A DNA stretch of 7,154 bases from contig WFOZ01000851.1 of the NCBI GenBank assembly GCA_015487825.1, forward strand, positions 1-7,154. The letters are read 5' to 3'. This document shows, one piece after another, positions 1-6,435 of this stretch; the first letter of the stretch is position 1, and each line of letters begins with the position of its first letter. The translations under genes and the position numbers were made by a program. The DNA comes from Planctomycetaceae bacterium. GTDB lineage: Bacteria > Planctomycetota > Planctomycetia > Planctomycetales > Planctomycetaceae. A model generated the notes under the pieces. It worked only from the letters and a program-made list of their open reading frames with translations. It had not been told where the DNA came from and ran no database searches.

Positions 1-27
1 GCAGCGTCAGATGTGTATAAGAGACAG
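1..27 (+). other. Nextera (Tn5) sequencing adapter remnant
   Basis: Bases 9-27 read AGATGTGTATAAGAGACAG, the 19-bp Tn5 mosaic end used in Nextera libraries. Bases 1-8 (GCAGCGTC) are the 3' part of the standard Read 1 adapter that precedes it. This is library-preparation sequence left at the end of a read or contig, not genomic DNA and not evidence of a natural Tn5 copy. Genomic sequence begins at about base 28. Confidence 0.97.
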
Positions 28-228
28 CCTCTGTTTCATTCCAAAGGAACCCAGCACGGCTGGTTCATTCTGAGAGCCGTAACCAAAATCAAATCTTCCA
101 GGAAATTTGCGCAACACGCAAAAAAATTAACCGTTAGTAATACAGATATTTCTGTCTGTTTCGCTTGAGCTTGCCTGGTTGGAAGTCAGATAAGATTGTC
201 TGGATTTCAATACGTTTTTTATATTAAC
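28..228. other. Upstream stretch with no assignable gene
   Basis: No gene can be supported here. Two plus-strand frames are open from base 28: one ends at TAG near 136, the other at TGA near 168. Either could be the 3' tail of a gene cut by the window edge, but neither peptide is recognisable. The stretch holds several small dyads: GAACC-AGC/GCT-GGTTC with one bulged base (47-66), TTTGCG/CGCAAA with a 5-nt loop beside an A-run (106-122), and ACAGA/TCTGT with a 4-nt loop (142-155). None is followed by the T-run of a clear intrinsic terminator on the plus strand. It probably contains the promoter of the following operon. Confidence 0.5.
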
Positions 229-235
229 AGGAGGT
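229..235 (+). promoter_or_regulatory. Perfect Shine-Dalgarno before a mini-ORF
   Basis: AGGAGGT is a full-length match to the anti-SD of 16S rRNA and lies 6 nt before the ATG at 242. It is much stronger than the site in front of the cyclase gene (AAGGAA, 355-360). A perfect site at perfect spacing before an ORF of only 8 codons suggests regulated leader translation, or the start of a gene that is now broken. Confidence 0.6.
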
Positions 236-241
236 CCCCTT

Positions 242-268
242 ATGAAGTACCGGCATAAAAAGAGCTGA
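242..268 (+). CDS. Putative 8-codon leader peptide MKYRHKKS
   Basis: ATG at 242 opens eight codons (MKYRHKKS) ending in TGA at 266-268. The peptide is strongly basic (two Lys-rich clusters, Arg, His). Initiation is well supported by the AGGAGGT 6 nt upstream, but nothing else proves translation. After the TGA the same frame stays open until a TGA at 368-370, which overlaps the GTG of the cyclase gene (GTGA). That could mean translational coupling or a degraded gene, but about 33 open codons can occur by chance. No family is recognised. A cis-acting leader for the cyclase operon is the favoured reading and is inference. Confidence 0.35.
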   Translation: MKYRHKKS

Positions 269-333
269 AACTGCGACTTGACGGACTGGCCTGATGTTTT
301 AGAATTCGAACTCCTTCTACGTATCGAGTTAGC

Positions 334-351
334 CTCGGCATTGAAACCGAG
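334..351 (+). promoter_or_regulatory. Stem-loop just upstream of the cyclase RBS
   Basis: CTCGG (334-338) pairs with CCGAG (347-351) around an 8-nt loop. The stem ends 3 nt before the AAGGAA ribosome-binding site at 355-360 and 15 nt before the GTG. A hairpin at this place could affect ribosome access to the downstream gene. It is short, and its role is inference. Confidence 0.3.
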
Positions 352-366
352 AGTAAGGAATTCATT

Positions 367-1308
367 GTGAGTATTAAGCGTGTCGTCAGACCACAGGCAG
401 TAGAAAGCTTGATCAATGCTGCCCGTAAAGTGGCTGATTCTCTGAGTTTGAGAGTCATCATCTTAATGACGAATGCTCCATACGACTTCCGCGAGATTCA
501 GAAAATACTGCGAAAGCTGAAGTTGATTGTCGCCAGTGATCAGGAAAAAATTCATCAGGCTACAGAAGATGACGAGGTCCAGTTAATCAAACTGCTTCAC
601 GAGCCGGGAACTCGGCAGGACCAGCTGGGCCAGGCGGTTGTCGAAGGAATTGCTGACGAACTGTTTAACAGTGGAGAGACTATTATCGCTTTATATGCCG
701 GCTATGATCGGGAAGAGATCGATACCTTAAGCGTTATTCCGCTGGATGAGCAGCTCTCGCGTTTGACTGCGCGCGATTTACAGCGACTCGAAACTCAAGT
801 TCCTCTTGATACACTGCGTCTTGTTGTCGATTTAGCATGCGATATTGGACGTGAAGGTCGAGAAGGGAAATCGATTGGAACCATGTTTGTTGTTGGTGAT
901 CATCGAAAAGTAATTCAGAAATCTCACGAGCAGGTTCACGATCCTTTCAAAGGCTACAACCGCAAAGATTGCCAACTGCGAAATCCTCGAGTACGGGAGA
1001 GTATCAAGGAGTTGGCTCAGATTGATGGTGCGTTTATTGTTGCTTCGGACGGTACGGTTGAAGCAGCAGGAAGAATTCTGGATGCCCCTGCAGAAGGCTT
1101 GATGCTCTCTAAAGGTCTTGGTTCCAGACATTGGGCAGCTGCTGCGATATCCAAAGCAACCAAAGCGATCGCGATTGCCGTTTCAGAATCAACAGGGACC
1201 GTACGTCTGTTTCAGAATGGAATGGTTGTATTAAGAATTGAGCCGATGGACCGCGCCATGAAATGGCGAGAGGAAACAACCGAACCTCCTGCTTCATCAA
1301 GTGATTGA
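367..1308 (+). CDS. DacZ-like diadenylate cyclase (c-di-AMP synthase)
   Basis: This is a probable cytosolic enzyme joining two ATP into cyclic di-AMP. The C-terminal part (about 155-290) is a DisA_N/DAC domain. It has GREGREGKSIGTMFVVGD at 161-178, a DPFKGYN segment at 192-198, the DGA motif at 220-222 followed by D228, and GLGSRHWAAAAISKAT from 250. The first 125 residues have the alternating helix/strand look of the pyruvate-kinase C-terminal-like domain found before the DAC domain in archaeal DacZ proteins. There is no DisA DNA-binding domain and no CdaA membrane helices, and the length of 313 residues is near DacZ size. The classical RHR motif reads RHW (254-256), so activity is not assured. 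The GTG start is chosen because AAGGAA lies 6 nt upstream and no ATG/GTG/TTG precedes it in frame before the stop at 292. A 65-bp gap separates it from the next gene on the same strand, consistent with an operon. The family call is firm; the DacZ subtype is less certain. Confidence 0.85.
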   Translation: MSIKRVVRPQAVESLINAARKVADSLSLRVIILMTNAPYDFREIQKILRKLKLIVASDQEKIHQATEDDEVQLIKLLHEPGTRQDQLGQAVVEGIADELFNSGETIIALYAGYDREEIDTLSVIPLDEQLSRLTARDLQRLETQVPLDTLRLVVDLACDIGREGREGKSIGTMFVVGDHRKVIQKSHEQVHDPFKGYNRKDCQLRNPRVRESIKELAQIDGAFIVASDGTVEAAGRILDAPAEGLMLSKGLGSRHWAAAAISKATKAIAIAVSESTGTVRLFQNGMVVLRIEPMDRAMKWREETTEPPASSSD

Positions 1309-1373
1309 TCTTCTGGATACACCTTTCTTATAGGGGTGGCTGAGAGAATGCCCTGCAATTGAATGAGGCCTTC

Positions 1374-1778
1374 ATGTCTGAACTTAAATCATCACAACAG
1401 GATGCTGACGGTCCTGAAGACGCGGATCGTCTAACTGAGATAGTTCGTCGATGCGAACAGGTGATGGCTCATGCCTGGATGGTTCGGACTTTTATCAAGC
1501 ACTCAGACGAAGTTGAGGATTTCCCCGAACTGATGGGAATTGCCCGCGAAATATTCGATGCAGCTCGTGCGCTGGAAACTCGTATTGATCGTCCTGAGGA
1601 GTATTTGAAAATGCTTCGTAAGAAGATCGGAAAGCTGAATAAAGCGAGCCTCAAATTTCAGAATGATGCCCCGCTTGCATCGACACATACAAACTTTCAA
1701 CAGGCAGTTTGTTCTATCAATGCCTGTTGCGAACAGCTTCAACACCTGTTGGAGTTGGGCACAAAACTACTCAGTTAA
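1374..1778 (+). CDS. Small helical protein of unknown function
   Basis: No known domain is recognised in this 134-residue protein. It has no signal peptide or membrane segment, so it is probably cytosolic. The sequence looks all-helical: an acidic N-terminal tail (about 1-18), a helix around an EQVMAHAWMVRTFIKHSDE-type segment, a conserved-looking MGIAREIFDAARALETRID helix, a Lys-rich EYLKMLRKKIGKLNKASLKF helix and a C-terminal helix with two close cysteines. ATG at 1374 is preferred because GAGG lies 5 nt before it; a TTG at 1359 would add five residues but has a poorer site. It lies 65 bp after the cyclase on the same strand with no terminator between them, so co-transcription is likely and a role in c-di-AMP signalling is possible but unproven. 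Its last 12 bp overlap the 3' end of the opposing gene. Confidence 0.75.
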   Translation: MSELKSSQQDADGPEDADRLTEIVRRCEQVMAHAWMVRTFIKHSDEVEDFPELMGIAREIFDAARALETRIDRPEEYLKMLRKKIGKLNKASLKFQNDAPLASTHTNFQQAVCSINACCEQLQHLLELGTKLLS

Positions 1779-3329
1779 AGAAACCGGTTCGATAGTAATA
1801 ACACGTGCAGTAGGTCGAGCCAGATCAATCAACAGAGGTTTTTCCGAAATTGCTTCAGCCTGATTTCCGGCTGCATCACGGGCAACGACCTTCACGTACA
1901 GCTTTGCAGGAGTATTGCGTGGCAACATAAAGGTGCTGGTCCCCGTATTTTTCAAAGCACCTTCAGTCTGCTCCCACGGTCCAAGACGACTGCTGGAGTA
2001 GAACAGGAAAATCGGTTTTTCAATCGGGTGATTGTCAGAAAAACTCCACTGAACAGTAACCTGATTAATATTATCGCCATGTCCCTGATAGCTGTCCAAG
2101 AGTCGAACTTGAGGTTTGTTCGAATCGACAATTAAATCGATCTGCGGTTTTTGTCCCGGCTGAGGAGGTGGTTCCGCATTGCCAACACCACTGTGAATAC
2201 GAAAATGAAATCCATATCGTCCATCTTCAGGAACTTTTACAGTCATGGGACTTTGCAAATCGGCATCAATACCGTATCGCCACCATTGAGCACCATTATC
2301 CTGCGTAACAAACAGTTCAACAACGCCAACTCCGGAAGGTCCGGTCCCGGCAACCTGATATTCAATATCAAACTGATGGGCATTCATGTATCTGACTGTT
2401 TCCAGATTGCGATACGCAGTCTGAGAAACTTGTGATCTGAAGGGCGTTTCTTCGAATGCCGCTCGGTGCGGTGTGGAATGTTCAGGCTGTTCCGAACTCA
2501 CCTGCTCGCGGATCGGCTTCAATTCCGATTCTGCCTGCCTGGTTGGATCAGTAGCAGGCTGAGCAGTTTGAGGCTGAATATCCGAACCATGAGAATCGGA
2601 AGAAAGTTGAATGGCAGCTCCTGCTGAAGGCCAACTGCGGGATTGTGATTGATGCGCGTTCGCAGCGAGAACAATTGGCTGCTGTTGTGAAGCAGGCATG
2701 AGTTTCACTTTTTTTTCTGTCACATTCCCGGCGGCATCTGTAAACCGCCCCCGGATTTCTGGATATTGTCCAGCCTGTATCTTCCAGGCTGTTTTTCCTG
2801 AAAGCTGCTTTTTTACATAAACGCGATTCCACGGATCATCAACACTGTTGCGAAATTCCAGTTCAAGAGACTGGATAACCGGGTGCTTGTCGGAAACTTT
2901 CCAGTTTAATTCCAGCTGACGTCCGGATCTTAATCTGACATTCAGATCCATCTTCGCCCGCGTGCGGTCAACAACAATTTTCAATCCCGGTTGATTCAGT
3001 GAAGGCTCCGGGTGCATGACCTGATCAGCATCACTGACAGCGACGGAAAACCAATAGTCGCCATCAGACTCCGGTTTAAACATGAACTGACTTTGATCGA
3101 GACCAGTTGTTTCTACCAGTTTCCAGGTTTGTCCATGATCTCGCGAAAGGAACAGATGGACTTTCTGTGCATTCAATCGAGTCAGTTCCTGTTGATCAAA
3201 CCGAAACGGAATTGAAAACTGGTCACGCGATGTCACAATCCCGGTCTGTTCGGCTGCAGCTTGAGCCTGCAGGTTTCCGATTCCGAGTAGCGAAATTGTT
3301 AGAACAGACAGATACAGGAACTGTCTCAT
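1767..3329 (-). CDS. Secreted protein with duplicated beta-sandwich/Asp-box module
   Basis: No family name can be given to this 520-residue protein. The N-terminus (about 1-25, hydrophobic YLSVLTISLLGIGNL then QAQAAA) is a Sec signal peptide, so the product is exported. The mature part holds two copies of one long module, about 57-210 and 336-505. Matching landmarks are an Asp-box S-x-D-x-G-x-T-W at 62-69 against a degenerate TQDNGAQW at 342-349, DGDYWF at 89-94 against DGRYGF at 369-374, W-x-x-SD[KN]HP at 143-150 and 428-435, and DAAGN at 198-202 and 485-489. The offset is a steady 280-287 residues. A Gln/Ser/Pro-rich linker (about 211-310) joins the units. Asp-boxes and Ig-like folds suggest extracellular ligand or glycan binding; no catalytic residues are identified. 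The start is supported by AGGGGG 6 nt upstream of the ATG. It is monocistronic by position and converges on the gene ending at 1778. Confidence 0.88.
   Translation of the reverse strand: MRQFLYLSVLTISLLGIGNLQAQAAAEQTGIVTSRDQFSIPFRFDQQELTRLNAQKVHLFLSRDHGQTWKLVETTGLDQSQFMFKPESDGDYWFSVAVSDADQVMHPEPSLNQPGLKIVVDRTRAKMDLNVRLRSGRQLELNWKVSDKHPVIQSLELEFRNSVDDPWNRVYVKKQLSGKTAWKIQAGQYPEIRGRFTDAAGNVTEKKVKLMPASQQQPIVLAANAHQSQSRSWPSAGAAIQLSSDSHGSDIQPQTAQPATDPTRQAESELKPIREQVSSEQPEHSTPHRAAFEETPFRSQVSQTAYRNLETVRYMNAHQFDIEYQVAGTGPSGVGVVELFVTQDNGAQWWRYGIDADLQSPMTVKVPEDGRYGFHFRIHSGVGNAEPPPQPGQKPQIDLIVDSNKPQVRLLDSYQGHGDNINQVTVQWSFSDNHPIEKPIFLFYSSSRLGPWEQTEGALKNTGTSTFMLPRNTPAKLYVKVVARDAAGNQAEAISEKPLLIDLARPTARVITIEPVSLTE
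2400..2699 (-). other. Low-complexity linker between the two modules
   Basis: This segment encodes residues about 211-310 of the secreted duplicated protein. It is rich in Gln, Ser, Ala, Pro, Thr and Glu and lacks the hydrophobic strand pattern of the flanking modules, as expected for a flexible extracellular spacer. It separates unit 1 (about 2700-3161) from unit 2 (about 1815-2324). Confidence 0.6.
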
Positions 3330-3574
3330 AATCTTCCCCCTGACGTCCCGGTTCCCGAAAGGAACTGAGTCGGTCGTTCACATTTGAAATGCCCTTGCGT
3401 TCCCCAACGCTGGCTGGAAAGACTGCTCCATCTACTGTTGCCCGTACATAAAACGAGAGCGCAGCCTGAGCAGTCATTACTTCCTGTATCAAGTGTATCG
3501 GTTATTCCGAATGCACAGCTTGAAGTGAATATACCAGGCCTCAAAATCTTTCACCGTTTTGTAATTTATACCAT

Positions 3575-3686
3575 TAGCCCGGATTCTTCATCAGCCGTTG
3601 GACGCTAGCCCGCGGTTCCTCTCGTTGTTGAATAAAACGGACGCAGGCGTTTGAGGCTGATTTGCTCGTGCATAATCCGGAGGCTA
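3575..3686. repeat. Long imperfect inverted repeat, possible dispersed element
   Basis: Three left-arm blocks pair in order with the right arm: TAGCC (3575-3579) with GGCTA (3682-3686), CGGATT (3580-3585) with AATCCG (3674-3679) after a 2-nt bulge, and ATCAGCC (3590-3596) with GGCTGAT (3655-3661). ACGC (3602-3605) can also pair with GCGT (3647-3650). The result is an extended hairpin of about 112 nt with internal loops. TAGCCCG occurs twice within it (3575 and 3606). It contains no ORF. The size and termini fit a REP/MITE-like intergenic element or a structured RNA; copy number elsewhere in the genome cannot be seen from here. Confidence 0.5.
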
Positions 3687-3768
3687 TTAGCAGATGTCTC
3701 TTCGGGACAAAGTTATGTACAAACAACAGTCACAATAAAGAGGCAGGGTACGTGGAAACGCGTCAGAT

Positions 3769-3813
3769 TGATGATTGAGAATCAATCGTCATTTGAAAAG
3801 CATCCCTGAAGCT
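3769..3813 (-). terminator. Weak hairpins downstream of the 840-aa gene
   Basis: Reading the minus strand after the stop at 3873, the first hairpin (3799-3813) is AGC-T-TC/GA-T-GCT around a 3-nt loop, followed directly by TTTC. The second (3769-3791) is a 9-bp stem with one G-U pair and a 5-nt loop, without a T-run. Together they may end transcription of the upstream gene, but the first stem is weak and the second lacks the U-tract, so this is tentative. Confidence 0.25.
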
Positions 3814-3872
3814 GGGGCTCGATACACGCTGCAAAATGATGACATGCCGCTGAATAGTTACAGAGGGGGCTC

Positions 3873-6395
3873 TTAATCAATCTCGATTACATCCTCGCCC
3901 TGAGAGTTGATATCGATAATTCGTTTGCCGTCGATAATTATCTGATAATTGACGCCCGCTCTGGCGTGAATATGAGCGTGTCCGTTTTTCAATCCGATTG
4001 GAAACGGTGCAAGTACGCGATGTTTATCGCTCGTGGCGACTGCAAGTGAGTCGAGCTTTTCGTTCAGAATCAATCTCAGGCTGACTAATGCACAGGGATT
4101 GATCCTGGCTGGATTTCGCTGTTGATCCTCAAGATTAAAAGCATCTGGGAACAAGCCGGCATATTCACCATCGGGATATTGCATCTGTTCTCCGCAGTGC
4201 AAAATTCCCCTTGCAAGTTGCTTCCAGTCCAATGTTTCATCGTAACTGGCGAGCCCGGTAATCGCATAGGCATAGACTCCTCCTACCCACTGCACCGGGT
4301 AGCCAATCCACATCGGAGCCTGCCAGTTGGTTGCTCCATAAACGGGAGGCGTTGCGTAAGCCATTATCGGATAACGCTGCCACATGTAGATAAATGGCAA
4401 GCCGGACATTGCCCATTTTTTAGCCTGTTCAAGATACTCTTTCTTTCCGGTTAATTCGTATCCACGAACATAAGCATGAACCAGGTTTGCTGAGGCTAAC
4501 AGATCGGGAGTATGTAAGGGGACTTCCCACGTCTGGGCACCGCGCGGTGTGCGAAATCGTTTCATATAGTCCAGAGTCCGAATTCCGGCTTCCAGCGATT
4601 TTTTATCACCTGTCATCCAGGCAAAATCAAGCAAGGTAACAGCAGGTAATGCACAAAGTCCGCTGGCGGTATTCTCAAAATGCCCACGTCGATATTTCCC
4701 ATCGTATCGAAACGAACCATCAGCCTGCTGACGTTTGATAATGTTATGCACTTTCTGCGATTTATTCTTCAACCATTGATCAGCCCGACCGGTTACAAAG
4801 AAAATTGAATCATTTTTAACGTGAGCCCCTCCCGGTTGAAAGTTGGGGAAATCCGGTATTTCTCCTGTAAGTCGCCAGATTGTGGAAGCCATATCGGCAT
4901 ACGGGTGGCGTTTCCATCGTTCTCCTGCACAGTGCCCCCAACCCGCCTCTGATTTTAATGGCCCATTTAATGCCTGCAGGCAAAGGTTCCATTGCTCAGC
5001 GGTACTTCTGGGAGCCTCGGGCAACGGTGGCAAGCCGTGCTTTTTGACAGCCCACAATGCAGTTTGCTCTGCAGTAGAACGATCAACGCGAATAATTGTG
5101 TCGATCTTCTTGCCTTTCAATGCCATGTAATGATCCTCCGAGCCATTGAAGAAGTCAGGAGTTGCATACAGTGGTTGCAGATCTGTATCCTCCCACGTCA
5201 TGGCAACGCTCGCTTTTGCAGTTACGTATGACATCAAGGGAATCGTCACTTTCAATGGAGCAGGAGCGAAACGCAAATGATCTTTCGTTTCCACATCTAA
5301 ACGGGAAGAACTTTTCTCACCCCGGCTCAGATATTCCAAACCTGCCAACAGGCCCTGCTCTAATGTGCCAAGATGCCGAACAACCGGCCCGGTACAGGTC
5401 TGCTGACCCTCAATGGAAATCGAAATTTCCTTCCCGGTTGTCGAAAGCGTCATCGAAATGGCTTTTCCCTGAAAATGAATTTCTGGCTGCCGAGAGACCA
5501 GTTTCAGATGTGGAATTTTTCCATTCAGATGCACTAATGGTCCGATAAAGCAGATAAGTTTTCCCTGTTGTTCAATCCTGGCAATAGAACCATCGACTGC
5601 AACCCGCAACAGATAGCCATCCAACGGTACCTCGATCCATCCTGTTTCGATTTCCGGATGATGAATAAAAATCTGCCTCCGGACGATCGGCCAACTTTCA
5701 ACGAGCAACTCAAGTGAAACGGATTCCAGTGGCTTGTTTTTTTTGAGCGGTTGTTCGATCACGCTTGTCGCGAAAGGTTCAATGGTGTGCGGTTTTTCGA
5801 ACAGCGTGAAATTTACCGAGTGATCGCTGTTGTTCTTTACATGAAATCGAACAGAACGAGTTGTTGAATCGATGTCAATAATTGTCAGCGGGTGAAAAGT
5901 TTCTCGCTCTAATCGAATCCAGTCGATTTCGATTTCACCGGTATTGGTGCCCGGATCAATTCGTAAATGAGTCAATTGATCTTCAGCTGAAAAATGAACT
6001 TCGTACTCTCGCCATTTACCATCGTGTTGCAACCTGAAAGTATTGGAATTTTTCTCGCTCCACCTGGATGTCCCTGTTTCCCAGAAAACACTTCCTCTAC
6101 CTGAAGTATGAAACCTGGCTCTCAATCGCAGGATAAAATGACCGCGAGGATAATTGGCTCCGCAGTGCAGATACGGGTCTTCTCCCAGAGAATGAATTTT
6201 CATCAAGCCTTCGGCGTTCGAAACCGTGCATTGGTTTTGTGCTTTCCACCCTTGCAGACCATCTGAAAAGGTCCACTCTTTAATGACTTGGCTGCGACTT
6301 TCTCGAGGAACCGGATTGATCGGTAAATCGTCTGCCAAAGTGGTAGAACTGAAAAGCAGCAGCAGGGTGATGAAAGGCATTTTTGCAGCAGGCAT
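3873..6395 (-). CDS. Secreted CBM-like plus alpha/alpha-toroid protein, putative carbohydrate-active enzyme
   Basis: This 840-residue exported protein probably acts on polysaccharide, with no confident family. Residues 1-21 are a Sec signal peptide (hydrophobic FITLLLLFSSTTLA, likely cut before DD). Residues about 38-165 form a galactose-binding/CBM-like beta-sandwich, from WTFSDGLQGW through a long aromatic-rich middle to RIDPGTNTGEIEIDWIRLE. Residues about 170-460 look mostly beta. Residues about 465-780 are helical, with QQADGSFRYDGKYRRGHFEN and repeated hairpins typical of six-hairpin/toroid glycosidases and polysaccharide lyases, including an ADMASTIWRLTG helix and a Trp/Tyr/Pro-rich stretch (671-710) that could line a sugar cleft. 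Catalytic residues could not be assigned. The C-terminus (about 790-840) looks like a short beta-domain. ATG at 6395 has no strong ribosome-binding site (only GGAT upstream); Met6 is an alternative start and keeps the signal peptide. It is divergent from the Rrf2 regulator gene. A purely structural or binding role is possible. Confidence 0.8.
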   Translation of the reverse strand: MPAAKMPFITLLLLFSSTTLADDLPINPVPRESRSQVIKEWTFSDGLQGWKAQNQCTVSNAEGLMKIHSLGEDPYLHCGANYPRGHFILRLRARFHTSGRGSVFWETGTSRWSEKNSNTFRLQHDGKWREYEVHFSAEDQLTHLRIDPGTNTGEIEIDWIRLERETFHPLTIIDIDSTTRSVRFHVKNNSDHSVNFTLFEKPHTIEPFATSVIEQPLKKNKPLESVSLELLVESWPIVRRQIFIHHPEIETGWIEVPLDGYLLRVAVDGSIARIEQQGKLICFIGPLVHLNGKIPHLKLVSRQPEIHFQGKAISMTLSTTGKEISISIEGQQTCTGPVVRHLGTLEQGLLAGLEYLSRGEKSSSRLDVETKDHLRFAPAPLKVTIPLMSYVTAKASVAMTWEDTDLQPLYATPDFFNGSEDHYMALKGKKIDTIIRVDRSTAEQTALWAVKKHGLPPLPEAPRSTAEQWNLCLQALNGPLKSEAGWGHCAGERWKRHPYADMASTIWRLTGEIPDFPNFQPGGAHVKNDSIFFVTGRADQWLKNKSQKVHNIIKRQQADGSFRYDGKYRRGHFENTASGLCALPAVTLLDFAWMTGDKKSLEAGIRTLDYMKRFRTPRGAQTWEVPLHTPDLLASANLVHAYVRGYELTGKKEYLEQAKKWAMSGLPFIYMWQRYPIMAYATPPVYGATNWQAPMWIGYPVQWVGGVYAYAITGLASYDETLDWKQLARGILHCGEQMQYPDGEYAGLFPDAFNLEDQQRNPARINPCALVSLRLILNEKLDSLAVATSDKHRVLAPFPIGLKNGHAHIHARAGVNYQIIIDGKRIIDINSQGEDVIEID

Positions 6396-6435
6396 TGTTT
6401 TTATCCGGGATGGAGAATATGAGGGTTATGCGGGG

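Larger units (their letters stand above)
3330..3872. other. 543-bp non-coding region between two minus-strand genes
   Basis: No credible gene lies here. The ORFs that cross it are short, lack good ribosome-binding sites and have unconvincing composition. The part nearest 3330 is the 5' leader and promoter region of the secreted duplicated protein; a TATAAA hexamer is visible on the minus strand at 3565-3570, but with only a poor -35. The middle holds the long inverted repeat at 3575-3686. The part nearest 3872 is the 3' flank of the 840-residue protein gene and has two small hairpins (3769-3791 and 3799-3813). The size suggests separate transcription of the two flanking genes. Confidence 0.6.

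Noticed and set aside
28..168. 3' end of an upstream plus-strand gene in the frame open from base 28 to the TGA near 168.
   Set aside because: The peptide is not recognisable, a second frame is also open over most of the stretch, and the adapter junction removes the upstream context.
196..225. TTGTCT-18 bp-TATATT as a promoter for the cyclase operon.
   Set aside because: Its transcription start would fall near 232, inside the AGGAGGT site, which would destroy that ribosome-binding site. TAAGAT at 191-196 is an alternative -10, but no -35 is well spaced.
1331..1376. GGGGTGGCTGAGAGAATGCCC resembles the 5' half of a TPP riboswitch (GGGGUG...CUGAGA...CCC).
   Set aside because: The distinctive 3' half of the thi-box (ACCUGA...GGAUAAUGCCAGCG-type segment) is absent, the P3 arm is missing and the coding sequence starts too soon. 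The downstream gene has no link to thiamine.
3223..3608. Short ORFs on both strands across 3223-3608 (72-89 codons).
   Set aside because: They lack ribosome-binding sites and recognisable domains, and they overlap the start of the well-supported secreted protein gene or lie in its leader.
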